Source: CAYVOV01 sp964453525
Lineage (GTDB): Bacteria; Chloroflexota; Dehalococcoidia; Dehalococcoidales; UBA2162
Assembly (NCBI GenBank): GCA_964453525.1
Contig: CAYVOV010000030.1
Span: 1 to 28,326 of the forward strand
DNA: 28,326 nucleotides
Direction: 5' to 3'
The notes below the pieces were generated by a model, which saw only the letters and a program-made list of their open reading frames with translations, ran no database searches and had not been told where the DNA came from. Shown piece by piece: positions 7,615 through 15,875 of this stretch (position 1 is its first letter; every line of letters begins with the position of its first letter). The position numbers and the translations under genes are program-made.

Positions 7615-8512
7615 TTCTAGTCCAATTCAGATTTTTCCCTATTAATAGTTCACTCATATTAGCATGGTGAGTATTTTGCATCGCAATCTCAACTATCTCA
7701 AATCCATGCTGTTCTGCCATTGAACGGACAGCTTCAGCATTGTCGTAAGTCATTAGGAAATCACCACGTATTGTTTTAACCAATGAGAATAGTTCTTCGT
7801 GGTCGAGTCCATTGTGGGTATAGAGCCGCGTTCCAGCCCTCTTACCAGCAGCAGTGTATGGAGGGTCTATAAAGAAAACTGTATCTCGCTGCTCAGCATG
7901 CTCACGGATGACAGCAAGCCCATCCCCATGAATAAAATCTATCTTATCCTTAATCTTCCCTATATTTTGTATACGTCTTGCTAAGGTTTGTGGGTACCAG
8001 CGGGATTTTATTCCTTTTCCTTGTTCCCCATATTTAATAAGACCAGCTCCGGGCGCCATAATCCCGCCATGACTTGTACGATTTCTGAGTATTGTATTAA
8101 ATGCAGCCTGTCGTAAAGATTTGTCGTTATTGCTCAACTCTTTTTCTAGGGATTCTTGATTCATTTCAAAGTTGAGAATTCTGTCAGCCAGCCAATCAGC
8201 GTCGCCACCGAGCAACGCTTTCCAAACACTGGCTATGTGTTCATCCAATTCTACCATCAATACCTGATCTGCAAGCTTCTCAAAAGCTACGGTTAAAGCT
8301 ACAATGCCTCCTCCAGCAAATGGTTCTACAAGTAGAGATGGCCTTTTTGGCTGGCTATTCAGCCAAGCTCTTATCTGAGGTACTAACCAAGTCTTACCCC
8401 CTGGGTAGCGAAACGGGCTCCGTTGCGGTACGGAAGCGACATTCACTACTCTCTTCAATTCGATAATATCACCAGAATTAACCTGCACCAAAGTCTTTGA
8501 GTTCCTCCACAT
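7595..8512 (-). CDS. Dam-type (D12 class) N6-adenine DNA methyltransferase
   Basis: This enzyme transfers a methyl group from S-adenosylmethionine to adenine N6 in a specific DNA sequence and protects host DNA from the partner endonuclease. The D12-class signature is complete: FRYPGGK (residues 34-40), the SAM-binding PFAGGG (64-69), a conserved acidic MVELDEH strand end, and the catalytic DPPY (216-219). At 305 aa from the ATG at 8512 it has the usual length for this class. The start is uncertain: a TTG at 8545 gives 11 more residues, and GTG codons lie downstream near the first conserved motif. It overlaps the endonuclease gene by 35 bases in the same direction, so translation is probably coupled. 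The recognition site cannot be read from the sequence. Confidence 0.85.
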   Translation of the reverse strand: MWRNSKTLVQVNSGDIIELKRVVNVASVPQRSPFRYPGGKTWLVPQIRAWLNSQPKRPSLLVEPFAGGGIVALTVAFEKLADQVLMVELDEHIASVWKALLGGDADWLADRILNFEMNQESLEKELSNNDKSLRQAAFNTILRNRTSHGGIMAPGAGLIKYGEQGKGIKSRWYPQTLARRIQNIGKIKDKIDFIHGDGLAVIREHAEQRDTVFFIDPPYTAAGKRAGTRLYTHNGLDHEELFSLVKTIRGDFLMTYDNAEAVRSMAEQHGFEIVEIAMQNTHHANMSELLIGKNLNWTRIKHYLL

Positions 8513-9371
8513 CGATCGTTCTTGTTTCTGGTGGGTTGCCTTCAAGTTTTTCGTCCAACCTCTCTTGAAGCTTCTTCACAAAGTCATCGGGAGATCCCAC
8601 TTCAGGTCGTATTATCCGATCCAGTGATTCGTCAAACAGTGTATATACCGTTTTTGACCTTTTTAACGAATAGAGTTTCTGTCTCTTGTCAAGGGTAAGA
8701 TCATAGACTAACCAAACAATATCTGCCTGCTTGGGATCTACTTTCTTCAGATTGGGAAGTGTGGCGAAGAAACCCTCATCAAGCGCGACCGCTATTTTCT
8801 TTTTCCAAGCGTTCAAGATTCCGCCTTTATATAATAATTGAGGTACGAGGCGTTTTCGACTTGAGGAAAGATAGTCTGGTCGAGGATAATTCGTCTCTCT
8901 GCGCCAATCAAAAGATGCCCCTTCTTCGGGGTTTTGCATATAGTGTTCAAAAGGTCTGCGAACATTCCCCGATATATATACGGCCTGAACTTCAAGACCT
9001 CCAAAGTCAGTTATCTTCCCTGCAGGGTCGTAAGCAACCAATACCACATCTATATTCCCGGCCGTATTCCCGTTTCTATCATTTAAACGTACTTCCGTTA
9101 ACGAAGTCCACGAAGTGCCTTCAGGGAAGAAAAACGTTGCGGCATCTTCAGCTATTATCCAGTCCTGCCGGAAGCGTACGGGACAAGTAATTGCTATATT
9201 GTTTCCATGTAAGACGCTGCAAACCCCAAGTGGATTGTCTGCCTTGTCCTTTGTGCAGTTTGGTACTTTATTCTGAAAAGGGCAAAGTTTAAGTCTGCGA
9301 TATCTAGTTGCTTTTTCAGTCAAGTTATCGCAGGGAAATCCAAAAACCTCTGCTAAAGGGTGATTAGGCAT
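8478..9371 (-). CDS. NotI-family type II restriction endonuclease
   Basis: The 297-aa protein shows the layout of NotI, an iron-binding PD-(D/E)xK endonuclease. A Cys4 cluster is visible: CPF at 30, C39, GVCSV with C51, and CPVR with C63. In NotI such a cluster binds iron next to the DNA. The catalytic region follows as NIDVVLV (D108) and GGLEVQAVYISG (E127-x-Q129), matching NotI's use of E-x-Q in place of E-x-K. It is about 80 residues shorter than NotI. It begins at an ATG with AGGA eight bases upstream and is the first gene of an R-M operon. NotI itself recognises a GC-only site, but this enzyme's partner is an adenine methyltransferase, so its site should contain A. Specificity unknown. 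Confidence 0.75.
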   Translation of the reverse strand: MPNHPLAEVFGFPCDNLTEKATRYRRLKLCPFQNKVPNCTKDKADNPLGVCSVLHGNNIAITCPVRFRQDWIIAEDAATFFFPEGTSWTSLTEVRLNDRNGNTAGNIDVVLVAYDPAGKITDFGGLEVQAVYISGNVRRPFEHYMQNPEEGASFDWRRETNYPRPDYLSSSRKRLVPQLLYKGGILNAWKKKIAVALDEGFFATLPNLKKVDPKQADIVWLVYDLTLDKRQKLYSLKRSKTVYTLFDESLDRIIRPEVGSPDDFVKKLQERLDEKLEGNPPETRTIDVEELKDFGAG

Positions 9372-9413
9372 AGGTATAATCCTGATATCTCCAGTAATTA
9401 CTCCTCATGCTTC

Positions 9414-9442
9414 ATTCTACACTGCCCCTTGTCATCTGGCAA
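9414..9442 (-). promoter_or_regulatory. Promoter of the restriction-modification operon
   Basis: On the minus strand TTGCCA (9442-9437) and TAGAAT (9419-9414) are separated by exactly 17 bases; each matches the consensus at five of six positions. Transcription would begin near 9407, giving a leader of about 36 bases before the endonuclease ATG at 9371. Confidence 0.55.
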
Positions 9443-9449
9443 GAATGGT

Positions 9450-9486
9450 CAACTTGAGAATATTGGCTTAGAATATTCTCAAGTTG
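9450..9486. repeat. Perfect 15-bp inverted repeat upstream of the R-M promoter
   Basis: CAACTTGAGAATATT (9450-9464) and AATATTCTCAAGTTG (9472-9486) are perfect inverted copies around a 7-base centre. The dyad starts 8 bases upstream of the R-M -35 box and about 64 bases beyond the stop of the 89-aa gene that reads towards it. No T-run follows on the minus strand, so an operator for a dimeric regulator fits better than a terminator. No C-protein gene is adjacent. Confidence 0.6.
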
Positions 9487-9550
9487 AAAATGGCGGATGA
9501 CTTCGAAAATCAACGTGTTTACTATCTGCCATCAACTCTTACAGACTCCT

Positions 9551-9820
9551 CTAATTATTATGCCATACGAAGTCGTGAATTATCTTCCTGTCAGACAAGT
9601 GCTGAGACCACCGTCTGAATCGTTCTTGCTGTAAATCTGCCTTTGCTTTTTCGTAACACTCCTGTAGAAAGTAATGCCACTCCTCATTGGTCATTTTTCG
9701 TCCCAGTTTCTTTTCCAACTCAGATTCAATTATCGGCCTGTAGGTTTCACACACCCCGGCTAACAGCATGACTGAAAACATAGAAATGCCTGTTTCGAGG
9801 CTATCCTCTAGGTTGTTCAT
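9551..9820 (-). CDS. Small helical protein of unknown function
   Basis: The 89-aa protein is predicted helical, with GRKMTNEEWHYFLQECYEKAKADL in the middle and a Trp/His-rich tail. I do not recognise it. It is the last gene of the leftward replication module and overlaps the previous gene by 20 bases. A strong GAGGAGG site in the end of that gene precedes its ATG, so the pair is translationally coupled. No catalytic motif or membrane segment is apparent. Confidence 0.5.
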   Translation of the reverse strand: MNNLEDSLETGISMFSVMLLAGVCETYRPIIESELEKKLGRKMTNEEWHYFLQECYEKAKADLQQERFRRWSQHLSDRKIIHDFVWHNN

Positions 9821-10043
9821 TTTTTTCCTCCTCCTCTTTTATGTATTCTTTTACAGTCAGGTTTAAGGACTGTCCGCAAAAGGATATCGCGGAAACGATG
9901 GCTTTAGTGAAATCGGGAACTGCGTTTTGAGGCGTGATATTTCGTAGTTTTACTCTGAAAAATCCTTTCGAAAGATCCGCGTCTATAAGCATTTCACCGC
10001 TGGCTCCCAGTTGTTTGGCCTGTTCTTGAAAGTTGTTAATCAT
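9801..10043 (-). CDS. Small alpha/beta protein of unknown function
   Basis: The 80-aa product begins with a helix, then beta-strand-like MLIDADLSKGFFRVKLRNI, and ends in a charged EEEEKNEQ tail. It is not recognised. Its ATG lies inside the last codons of the 241-aa gene (8-base overlap), six bases after GAGGAGG. It probably works with the two genes around it in the mobile element. Confidence 0.5.
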   Translation of the reverse strand: MINNFQEQAKQLGASGEMLIDADLSKGFFRVKLRNITPQNAVPDFTKAIVSAISFCGQSLNLTVKEYIKEEEEKNEQPRG

Positions 10044-10761
10044 CGAATGCCTCCTCTATTTCGTCTTTACTTGCTGATTTGGTACTTCTAGTTGTTTGCG
10101 ATTGTGGCTGATTCCCTGGTGTTTGTTGACTGGTATGTGGAACTGTAAATCCTTGTGGGGCCATTCCAGGCATCATTCCTCCCATGAAAGTCCCCATTAT
10201 ATTCTGGAGATGGGGTTCCATAAGACGGACCATCATGTCACCTACTGGATTTGTGGAGCGGCTTGCTCCCTGTTCCCTGACCGCGCCGAGTATTTGTGGC
10301 ATGGCTTGCGATATAACCTGCTGGGCCGCCAGCTGGGCTGTTTCAGCACCACTTCCCTGCATTGCCCTAGCAGCTTCAGCCTGCCCTTTTTGCCAGGTAG
10401 ACAGAAGATCCATTAAAGGTTTGATTGTCTCGGCAAACATCCTTAGCCCCATCATAGGAACACTCATGCCGGCCATGAATATCTTCCGATCCCTCAGATT
10501 GCCATCGAATATCTCGGCAACATCGGCCTCTAACCACTCCGGCAGTACCGATTCCTTTTCTTTCCGAAGGGCGAGAGTACCGTCCTTCGGTGAAGTTGTG
10601 GCAAATGGCTCCTTACCTGCCTTAATCCTCTTTCGGATCCGCTGTCTGACTAGAGAAGGAGAGTACCCTCTGGATTCTATTTCCTTCTGGTTAAATCCTT
10701 CTTCCAGTAGCTCATCTACTTCCTGTCCGAGATTTTCTTCTTCCTGATTATTATCTGTCAT
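10036..10761 (-). CDS. HTH-like N-terminus with Met/Gln-rich tail, unknown
   Basis: The 241-aa protein starts with an acidic stretch. It continues into a compact helical segment (VDELLEEGFNQKEIESRGYS then VRQRIRKRIKAG) that looks like a helix-turn-helix of the kind that reads DNA. The middle is helical. The C-terminal third is Met/Gly/Gln-rich and low complexity (GTFMGGMMPGMAPQGF, then TSQQTPGNQPQSQTTRST), so probably flexible. The start has GGAGG five bases upstream. It is transcribed with the 80- and 89-aa genes. The repeat-bearing gap upstream would be a natural binding site for it. A partition, replication-initiation or nucleoid role in the element is possible but unproven. Confidence 0.5.
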   Translation of the reverse strand: MTDNNQEEENLGQEVDELLEEGFNQKEIESRGYSPSLVRQRIRKRIKAGKEPFATTSPKDGTLALRKEKESVLPEWLEADVAEIFDGNLRDRKIFMAGMSVPMMGLRMFAETIKPLMDLLSTWQKGQAEAARAMQGSGAETAQLAAQQVISQAMPQILGAVREQGASRSTNPVGDMMVRLMEPHLQNIMGTFMGGMMPGMAPQGFTVPHTSQQTPGNQPQSQTTRSTKSASKDEIEEAFDD

Positions 10762-10931
10762 GTTTTCCTCCGTTCTTCGTATATTTTTGTTGGTTTACAC
10801 AGCTAGATAGTCTCTAGATTCTTATCCTGTATAGCTAGCATTCATATCTACCGGTATGAGGTAGCTAGCTATGTGCTCATTTCTCTACCTCCCTTATCAG
10901 GCCGGGGAGGGGGTCACCCCCCCGGCTGTAT
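10762..10931. repeat. Spaced AGCTAG repeats in a gap of the replication module
   Basis: AGCTAG occurs at 10801-10806, within TAGCTAGC at 10832-10839, and within TAGCTAGCTA at 10862-10871. The cores are 32 and 30 bases apart, about three helical turns, so they face the same side of the DNA. CTACC/GGTAG and TACCGGTA dyads lie between them. Iterons or operators would look like this. On the minus strand a GGGAGGT site precedes a four-codon ORF (ATG at 10880, MST then stop). Confidence 0.35.
10901..10926 (-). terminator. GC-rich hairpin after the Fis-like gene
   Basis: GCCGGGGAGGGGG and CCCCCCCGGC fold around a TCA loop with one bulge, starting 6 bases beyond the stop of the 77-aa gene on the minus strand. 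The stem is very stable but has no following T-run. It may be an attenuator, a 3'-end stabiliser or an intrinsic stop of low efficiency. Confidence 0.4.
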
Positions 10932-11165
10932 TTACCTCTTTCTGTTAGTTACATTCCCCTCGATAATGTTCTTTGGTTTTAACCCTCGGGCTTTTAGGGT
11001 ATTGAAGATATATCCCTGGCTACAATGAAGCTTTTTGGCTGCCGACGCCACGTTTCGTTCAGACTGCAAAGCCTCACAAATGTTTTTGAGCGGCATATTA
11101 AGTCTTTTACGACCTAAACCATTAATGACGACACGCTCACCGCAATACGGACACTGGATAATCAT
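10932..11165 (-). CDS. Small zinc-knuckle / Fis-like HTH protein
   Basis: The 77-aa protein opens with MIIQCPYCGERVV, a single CxxC knuckle, and continues into a Fis-like helix-turn-helix (ICEALQSERNVASAAKKLHC, then SQGYIFNTLKARGL). Proteins of this build bind DNA as dimers and control transcription or phage/plasmid replication. The ATG at 11165 overlaps the primase stop as TAATG behind GGAGCAAGGA, so it is translated by coupling with the primase. A longer in-frame start inside the primase gene is less likely. It may regulate its own operon through the repeats just downstream. Confidence 0.6.
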   Translation of the reverse strand: MIIQCPYCGERVVINGLGRKRLNMPLKNICEALQSERNVASAAKKLHCSQGYIFNTLKARGLKPKNIIEGNVTNRKR

Positions 11166-13801
11166 TATCCTTGCTCCTGTGCCGGGTCCGGATGACATCG
11201 GCTACACAACCATTCCGCTGAACTCCGTTGGTTAGCTTTTCTTAACCAGTAATCGGTTGAACCGCAAGCGGGGCATTTATATACCGGATAAGGCGGGAAT
11301 TCTTCCCGGGCCATCGGCGGGGCTGAGTTTTGTGGACTAAACTCAGCTTTTTTAGCTTCAAACTGTGTTTCAGTGAGTTTATCTGAGCCCCTATTAGATA
11401 TAGAATTTTTTATAAATTCATTTTTATTTTCGTTTCTATCGGGGTTGTGATGGAACTCATCAGGACTCATTTCTGAAGCTAACGGGGATGAGTTTGCCCC
11501 CTCGAAACTCATTTTTACCTGCCACAAAACAGCCCTATCCCTGGTTTTTTCAGACCTGAGCAATTGTAATCCGCTTGGATATCGGCGGCCGGCCCGAGCC
11601 GCCAGAGCATTACCAATCCGGCGGGTAAATCCCTTAGATTCTTTGCGAGCATCAGCCAGCGTATCCGGTAAGGTATCGTAAAAATCGCTGTCCTCTTCCA
11701 AATGCTTGGCTAGTTCGCTGGCAGTTATCGCCTTTTCTCCAACGCGGTCATACCATGCTGTCAGAAACGAGTCCCATTGCGGGGTCTCAGTATCTGCGGT
11801 GTCATAGACATAGTCTAGGTTACCAATGAAACCACGAATGCCTGCGTAATAAAGAGTCCCGCCAACTACCCTTACCCAGCTTTCGTATCCTCCAAGGTTG
11901 GGTGCATCCGGTGCTGGAGGTCTTCCCGCCAGAACCCAGGCCCGCAGAAGGGTAAGAATGGCACCCAATATCTTTCCTCTATTAGCCAAAGTCCACTCTT
12001 TGAGGAAAGGATGCCGGAACTTGGAACTGTCTCTGAGCCATGGTCTTGCTTCAAGGGAGTCAATACGAGATACCACACACCTCCGCGGCAAGTCACCACC
12101 TAATCGGATATTATTTCCCGTAGCGATCAGGGTCAGCTTGTTCGGCAGGATTATCATCTCATTGCAGCCGAGCACACGGTCTTGAAAGGTATCGGCAGTG
12201 AGCAGAGAGGCTAAGGCGGCAGAATATAGTGTACCTTCCACGTTATCGATTACGGCGACAGCTTGCCCTCTCAGGAGTAGGCCTGTTAGCCCTTTCCTCC
12301 ATGCTTCGTCATCTCTTGGCGCCGACATCATGGCCGCGGATCGGCCGGTGTTAATGATGGCTATTGCTTCCGCTAATAAACTTGCTCCTGTACCGACTTG
12401 GGGTTTAGTAATAACACCCAGAGGGACGCAACCAGTAATCATCGGCCTGGCTGCCGGCGATATAATCATGGCCAGGGCATTAGCGTAGCTGGCGGGACCA
12501 TCGAAAGGAAAATCATGGATTACATCATCCAGTATATTAACTGCCTGCTGTATGTTCTCCAAGGTAGGATTATCTGGTATCGGTGGCACATCAAGGTTGG
12601 CGGAAGGGAAATAATATAGTTTGCTGGCCGTATCATAACCGATATCTATCAAAATCGTGCCGTCGGAACGAATCACCGGAGTCTCAGTGATATTGAGTAG
12701 TGGAGGGAAACCCGAGTTCGGCTCAGCCATAATGTTCTCGGCGATATTGATAGGCGGTGCCGTTGGTACCGGAAGGCCTTTAGTCGTCAGTCTCATGAAA
12801 TTGGCTACGTTGGCCAATTCATAACGGAGCTCCGACTCAGAAAGAGAGCCTATAACCGGTTTATCATCCTCATCAGCGACAATCCGGACCATCTTGCCGC
12901 CACGTAGAAAAATATGGGGCGGGTCATTACCATTGTGAAGTGCTGCCAGGGCTTCATGAGAAACGTCACGCAGATGTCGGTCAGTTACGATAACTTGAGG
13001 AAAGTCAGGATCGACTGGCGATTCGAACTTAGGGGCTTCTGCCGCAAGATGCTCAAGATCTTCCTTAGTACCACCTAACGCTATCCAGTCACTAGCGTCT
13101 TTGACTTGTTCCCCGGGTAGTTCTAGGAGCTTGATAGTGGAAGCTTTTCCAATAAGCGACCTGGCGATTTGTTGAGCATGGCTACGCCCGGACGTATCTT
13201 TATCGGGAATGATGATAACATTGGCTCCCTTAAGGCATTCGCTGTAGAAAGTCTGCCATTTGCCGGCACCCATAGGATTGCAGGTTGCGGCAAGTCCTAG
13301 CTTACGCAGGCTATCAACGTCCTTCTCACCTTCGGCCAGAAAGATAATGCAACCTTCTTGAATTGCTCGAATGACCTCGGGATAATGGTATAGAACACGC
13401 CTAACCTTACCGAGATTCCAAATCCAACCTCGTTTACCATCAGGCCGACGCTGGGTGAAGTGTTTTGGACGATACCGGATAACCTGAAAAAGCAACTTAC
13501 CCTTTTCATCGGTGTAGTCATAGGTCGCCTCGATAGCTCTGTTTTCCGATTTGGTATTATGATTGCCATTCAGAAACAGGTCTTGGGGTTGTAAGCCCAA
13601 TGGCTCGAGGATATCCAGGAGCTGGCAACCTGCAAAACAGTGGGGGAGAATTCTCCCCTCCACTTCGGTTATGCTGAGACTTCGCTGCCTATCATTATGC
13701 CCAGGACAGAGCGCCATGAACTGTCCGTTGGGCATTGTCTTGACGCCCTTGAGCAGTAGAAGGAAGTCATCGAGACTTTGGAGGGGGGTTGGTCTGTTCA
13801 A
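11165..13801 (-). CDS. Primase/helicase-like replication protein (zinc finger, Toprim, AAA+) of a mobile element
   Basis: The 878-aa protein has the domain order of mobile-element primase-helicases. An N-terminal CHC2-type zinc site comprises CPGHND near residue 32 and HCFAGC near 54-59. A Toprim domain follows, with AEGEKD near 156 and the metal-binding PDKD near 199. Further on lies an AAA+ helicase-like domain. Its P-loop reads KPQVGTGAS (about 466-474), with alanine where the Walker A lysine should be. Walker B is VAVIDN (about 515-520), a sensor is IATGNN, and an arginine finger is likely in LPRRCVV. A C-terminal zinc ribbon (CPACG ... CSRC) ends the protein. TTG at 13801 is chosen because GGAGGGGG lies six bases upstream; the GTG at 13822 has none. 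It should prime element DNA; helicase activity is doubtful. Confidence 0.75.
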   Translation of the reverse strand: MNRPTPLQSLDDFLLLLKGVKTMPNGQFMALCPGHNDRQRSLSITEVEGRILPHCFAGCQLLDILEPLGLQPQDLFLNGNHNTKSENRAIEATYDYTDEKGKLLFQVIRYRPKHFTQRRPDGKRGWIWNLGKVRRVLYHYPEVIRAIQEGCIIFLAEGEKDVDSLRKLGLAATCNPMGAGKWQTFYSECLKGANVIIIPDKDTSGRSHAQQIARSLIGKASTIKLLELPGEQVKDASDWIALGGTKEDLEHLAAEAPKFESPVDPDFPQVIVTDRHLRDVSHEALAALHNGNDPPHIFLRGGKMVRIVADEDDKPVIGSLSESELRYELANVANFMRLTTKGLPVPTAPPINIAENIMAEPNSGFPPLLNITETPVIRSDGTILIDIGYDTASKLYYFPSANLDVPPIPDNPTLENIQQAVNILDDVIHDFPFDGPASYANALAMIISPAARPMITGCVPLGVITKPQVGTGASLLAEAIAIINTGRSAAMMSAPRDDEAWRKGLTGLLLRGQAVAVIDNVEGTLYSAALASLLTADTFQDRVLGCNEMIILPNKLTLIATGNNIRLGGDLPRRCVVSRIDSLEARPWLRDSSKFRHPFLKEWTLANRGKILGAILTLLRAWVLAGRPPAPDAPNLGGYESWVRVVGGTLYYAGIRGFIGNLDYVYDTADTETPQWDSFLTAWYDRVGEKAITASELAKHLEEDSDFYDTLPDTLADARKESKGFTRRIGNALAARAGRRYPSGLQLLRSEKTRDRAVLWQVKMSFEGANSSPLASEMSPDEFHHNPDRNENKNEFIKNSISNRGSDKLTETQFEAKKAEFSPQNSAPPMAREEFPPYPVYKCPACGSTDYWLRKANQRSSAEWLCSRCHPDPAQEQG

Positions 13802-13834
13802 CCTATACCCCCTCCAGAGCACTTAAGGCTTGAA

Positions 13835-13862
13835 GAAGATAAGATTTGAGGTTATTATCTTC
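13835..13862. repeat. Inverted repeat upstream of the primase operon
   Basis: GAAGATAA (13835-13842) and TTATCTTC (13855-13862) are perfect inverted copies 12 bases apart, 34 bases upstream of the primase start codon. A GCCCTG/CAGGGC stem (13880-13885, 13897-13902) lies further upstream. An operator controlling the replication module would sit here. The rest of the 13802-14051 gap shows no gene. Confidence 0.35.
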
Positions 13863-14051
13863 TGTAGAGCTTTCCACTTGCCCTGCTCCTTTGAGACAGG
13901 GCCCCAGTTAGCCGCTTTATTGGTTAAGAGTCAATCAAAGCAAGCTCTACAAAGGTTTCGATATTTGAGACTACGTGTCTAAAAGCCAGTATAGGCGATG
14001 CCATGTTATTATTGTGACAAACCTGTATATTGAGAGCCTGGAGGTATCTGA

Positions 14052-15752
14052 ATGAAAAGACAGACCGAGATAGTTGTGATTGGGGGAACCGCCTGTGGTC
14101 CCAAGGCCGCAGCAAGAGCCCAGCGGTGTGACCCGCACTGCAAAATTACTATCATAGAACAGGCGGGGAATCTATCGTCCGCTACCTGTGGATTTCCCTA
14201 CTATGTTTCCAGAGTAATCGAGGATAAAAGCAGTCTGGTAGCACGTGAGCCTGACTACTTTAAAGATGTATTCGATATCGATGTTCTTATCAATACACGG
14301 GCTGTAGCTATAGACAGAAAAGCTCATAGAGTCGATATTCTTAATCTTGAAACCGGGCAGGAATCGTCGGTCGGCTATGATAAACTGGTGCTGGCAACAG
14401 GCAGCCTGCCGCTGATACCTGAACTGGCCGGAAAACAATTAAATGGTATTTTCACAATGAACAAGATTGAAGATGCCTACACTATTCATAATCTTATCTC
14501 GGCAGGCAAGACGGGTAAAGTTGTGGTTGTTGGTGCTGGTTTGATAGGACTGGAGATGACTGAAGCTTTTGTTACTCAGGGTCTTGAAGTGACCGTGGTG
14601 GAAGCTCTGGACTGGGTTTTACCGACTCTTCTCGATTTTGAGATTGCCGCCCACGTCGAAAAACATCTAAAGGAAAAGGGGGTGAACCTGATATTCGGAC
14701 AGCGTGTCACCGGGTTCGAGGGTGATGGCAGCGGAAAGGTGAGCAAGGTTATCACTGGAGAAATGGAGATTCCGGCCGGGACGGTGCTTCTTGCCCTGGG
14801 TAACAAACCGAATATCACGCTGGCTAAGGATGCCGGACTGGATATCGGTTCCGCCGGAGGTGTCTCTGTTAACCGGTATCTCCAGACGAGCGACCCAGAT
14901 ATATATGCCGGCGGTGATTGCGTTGAGAATATCAACCGGATTACCGGGCAAAAAATGCTTGCCCCGATGGGGTCCACAGCCAACAAGCACGGGCGGGTGA
15001 TTGGAACCAACATTACCGGCGGACAGGATGAATTCCCCGGCGTGCTGGGCACCGCTGTTGTAAAGGTTTTTGATTTTAATGTGGCGAGGGTTGGACTTAA
15101 CGAGGCACAGGCACGGCAGGCGGGCTATGATGTGGTCACTTCGCTTGTTCCGGCCGATGAGCACGCTTCTTATTATCCGGGAGCCAAGGAGATTCTAGTC
15201 AAGCTTGTAGCGGACAAAGCCGATAACAGAATATTAGGCGGGCAGGTGGTGGGCCCCGGTGAAGCGGCAAAAAGAATCGATGTGCTGGCTAGCGCCCTGA
15301 CTTTCGGAGCTAAAACTGAAGACCTGGCCAATCTGGACCTGGCTTATGCACCGCCCTACAACAGCGCCATGGACCCCCTGCATAATGCAGCTAACGTAAT
15401 CCGCAATAAGCAATCGGACCTTGCCAGAACAGTCACCCCGCTGGAGGTTAATAATAAAATCGAACAGGGAGAAAATTTCATTTTCCTGGACGTACGCAAT
15501 CAGGACGAATGGGAGACAGAACACATCAAAGCCCCACAGGCAAGGCTGATACCGATAGAGGAACTGAGAAAGAGGGTCGACCAGCTTCCCCGGGACGCAG
15601 AGATAGTCGCTTTCTGCCGGACAAGCATCCGCGCTTATCAGGCGCAGCGAATACTTGAAAGTAACGATTTTACTAACTGTAAATTCATGGACGGCAGCAT
15701 TAGAGCCTGGCCTTATGCTATATCAGCTACCAGGCAGGATTCCGAAAAATAG
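14052..15752 (+). CDS. CoA-disulfide reductase-like flavoprotein with C-terminal rhodanese domain
   Basis: The 566-aa protein is a single-Cys member of the pyridine nucleotide-disulfide oxidoreductases fused to a rhodanese domain (CoADR-RHD type). An N-terminal FAD-binding Rossmann motif (VVIGGTACGPKAA, residues 8-20) precedes the active-site Cys in SSATCGFPYYV (C46). The NAD(P)H Rossmann motif reads VVVVGAGLIGLEM near 160-170. The second FAD motif includes IYAGGDCVE. After the dimerisation domain, a rhodanese domain starts near 455 (LDVRNQDEW) and has its catalytic Cys at 522 (FCRTSIRA). Such enzymes reduce CoA disulfide or per/polysulfides with NAD(P)H. The start has GGAGGT six bases upstream. 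It stands alone, converging on the EVE-nuclease operon. Substrate (CoA disulfide versus polysulfide) cannot be decided here. Confidence 0.85.
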   Translation: MKRQTEIVVIGGTACGPKAAARAQRCDPHCKITIIEQAGNLSSATCGFPYYVSRVIEDKSSLVAREPDYFKDVFDIDVLINTRAVAIDRKAHRVDILNLETGQESSVGYDKLVLATGSLPLIPELAGKQLNGIFTMNKIEDAYTIHNLISAGKTGKVVVVGAGLIGLEMTEAFVTQGLEVTVVEALDWVLPTLLDFEIAAHVEKHLKEKGVNLIFGQRVTGFEGDGSGKVSKVITGEMEIPAGTVLLALGNKPNITLAKDAGLDIGSAGGVSVNRYLQTSDPDIYAGGDCVENINRITGQKMLAPMGSTANKHGRVIGTNITGGQDEFPGVLGTAVVKVFDFNVARVGLNEAQARQAGYDVVTSLVPADEHASYYPGAKEILVKLVADKADNRILGGQVVGPGEAAKRIDVLASALTFGAKTEDLANLDLAYAPPYNSAMDPLHNAANVIRNKQSDLARTVTPLEVNNKIEQGENFIFLDVRNQDEWETEHIKAPQARLIPIEELRKRVDQLPRDAEIVAFCRTSIRAYQAQRILESNDFTNCKFMDGSIRAWPYAISATRQDSEK

Positions 15753-15875
15753 GTATAGGGACGCTTCTACACACGGGGGGATGCGATGCTAGGCTGAGTA
15801 TGTTAACGAAAGCTCCTAGATTTTCATCTTTGATTCGGCAGAATTGAAAATTATTAATATATTCATGTAGTGTGA

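Noticed and set aside
9450..9486. Intrinsic terminator for the replication module
   Set aside because: The stem is perfect but AT-rich and followed by no T-run in the direction of transcription.
10184..10747. 187-codon open frame antisense to the 241-aa gene
   Set aside because: It is Ser/Cys/Trp-rich low-complexity translation opposite a gene with a strong ribosome site and coupled neighbours.
14576..15164. Long antisense frames opposite CoA-disulfide reductase
   Set aside because: The sense frame has all expected FAD, NAD and active-site motifs; the antisense frames are compositional shadows.
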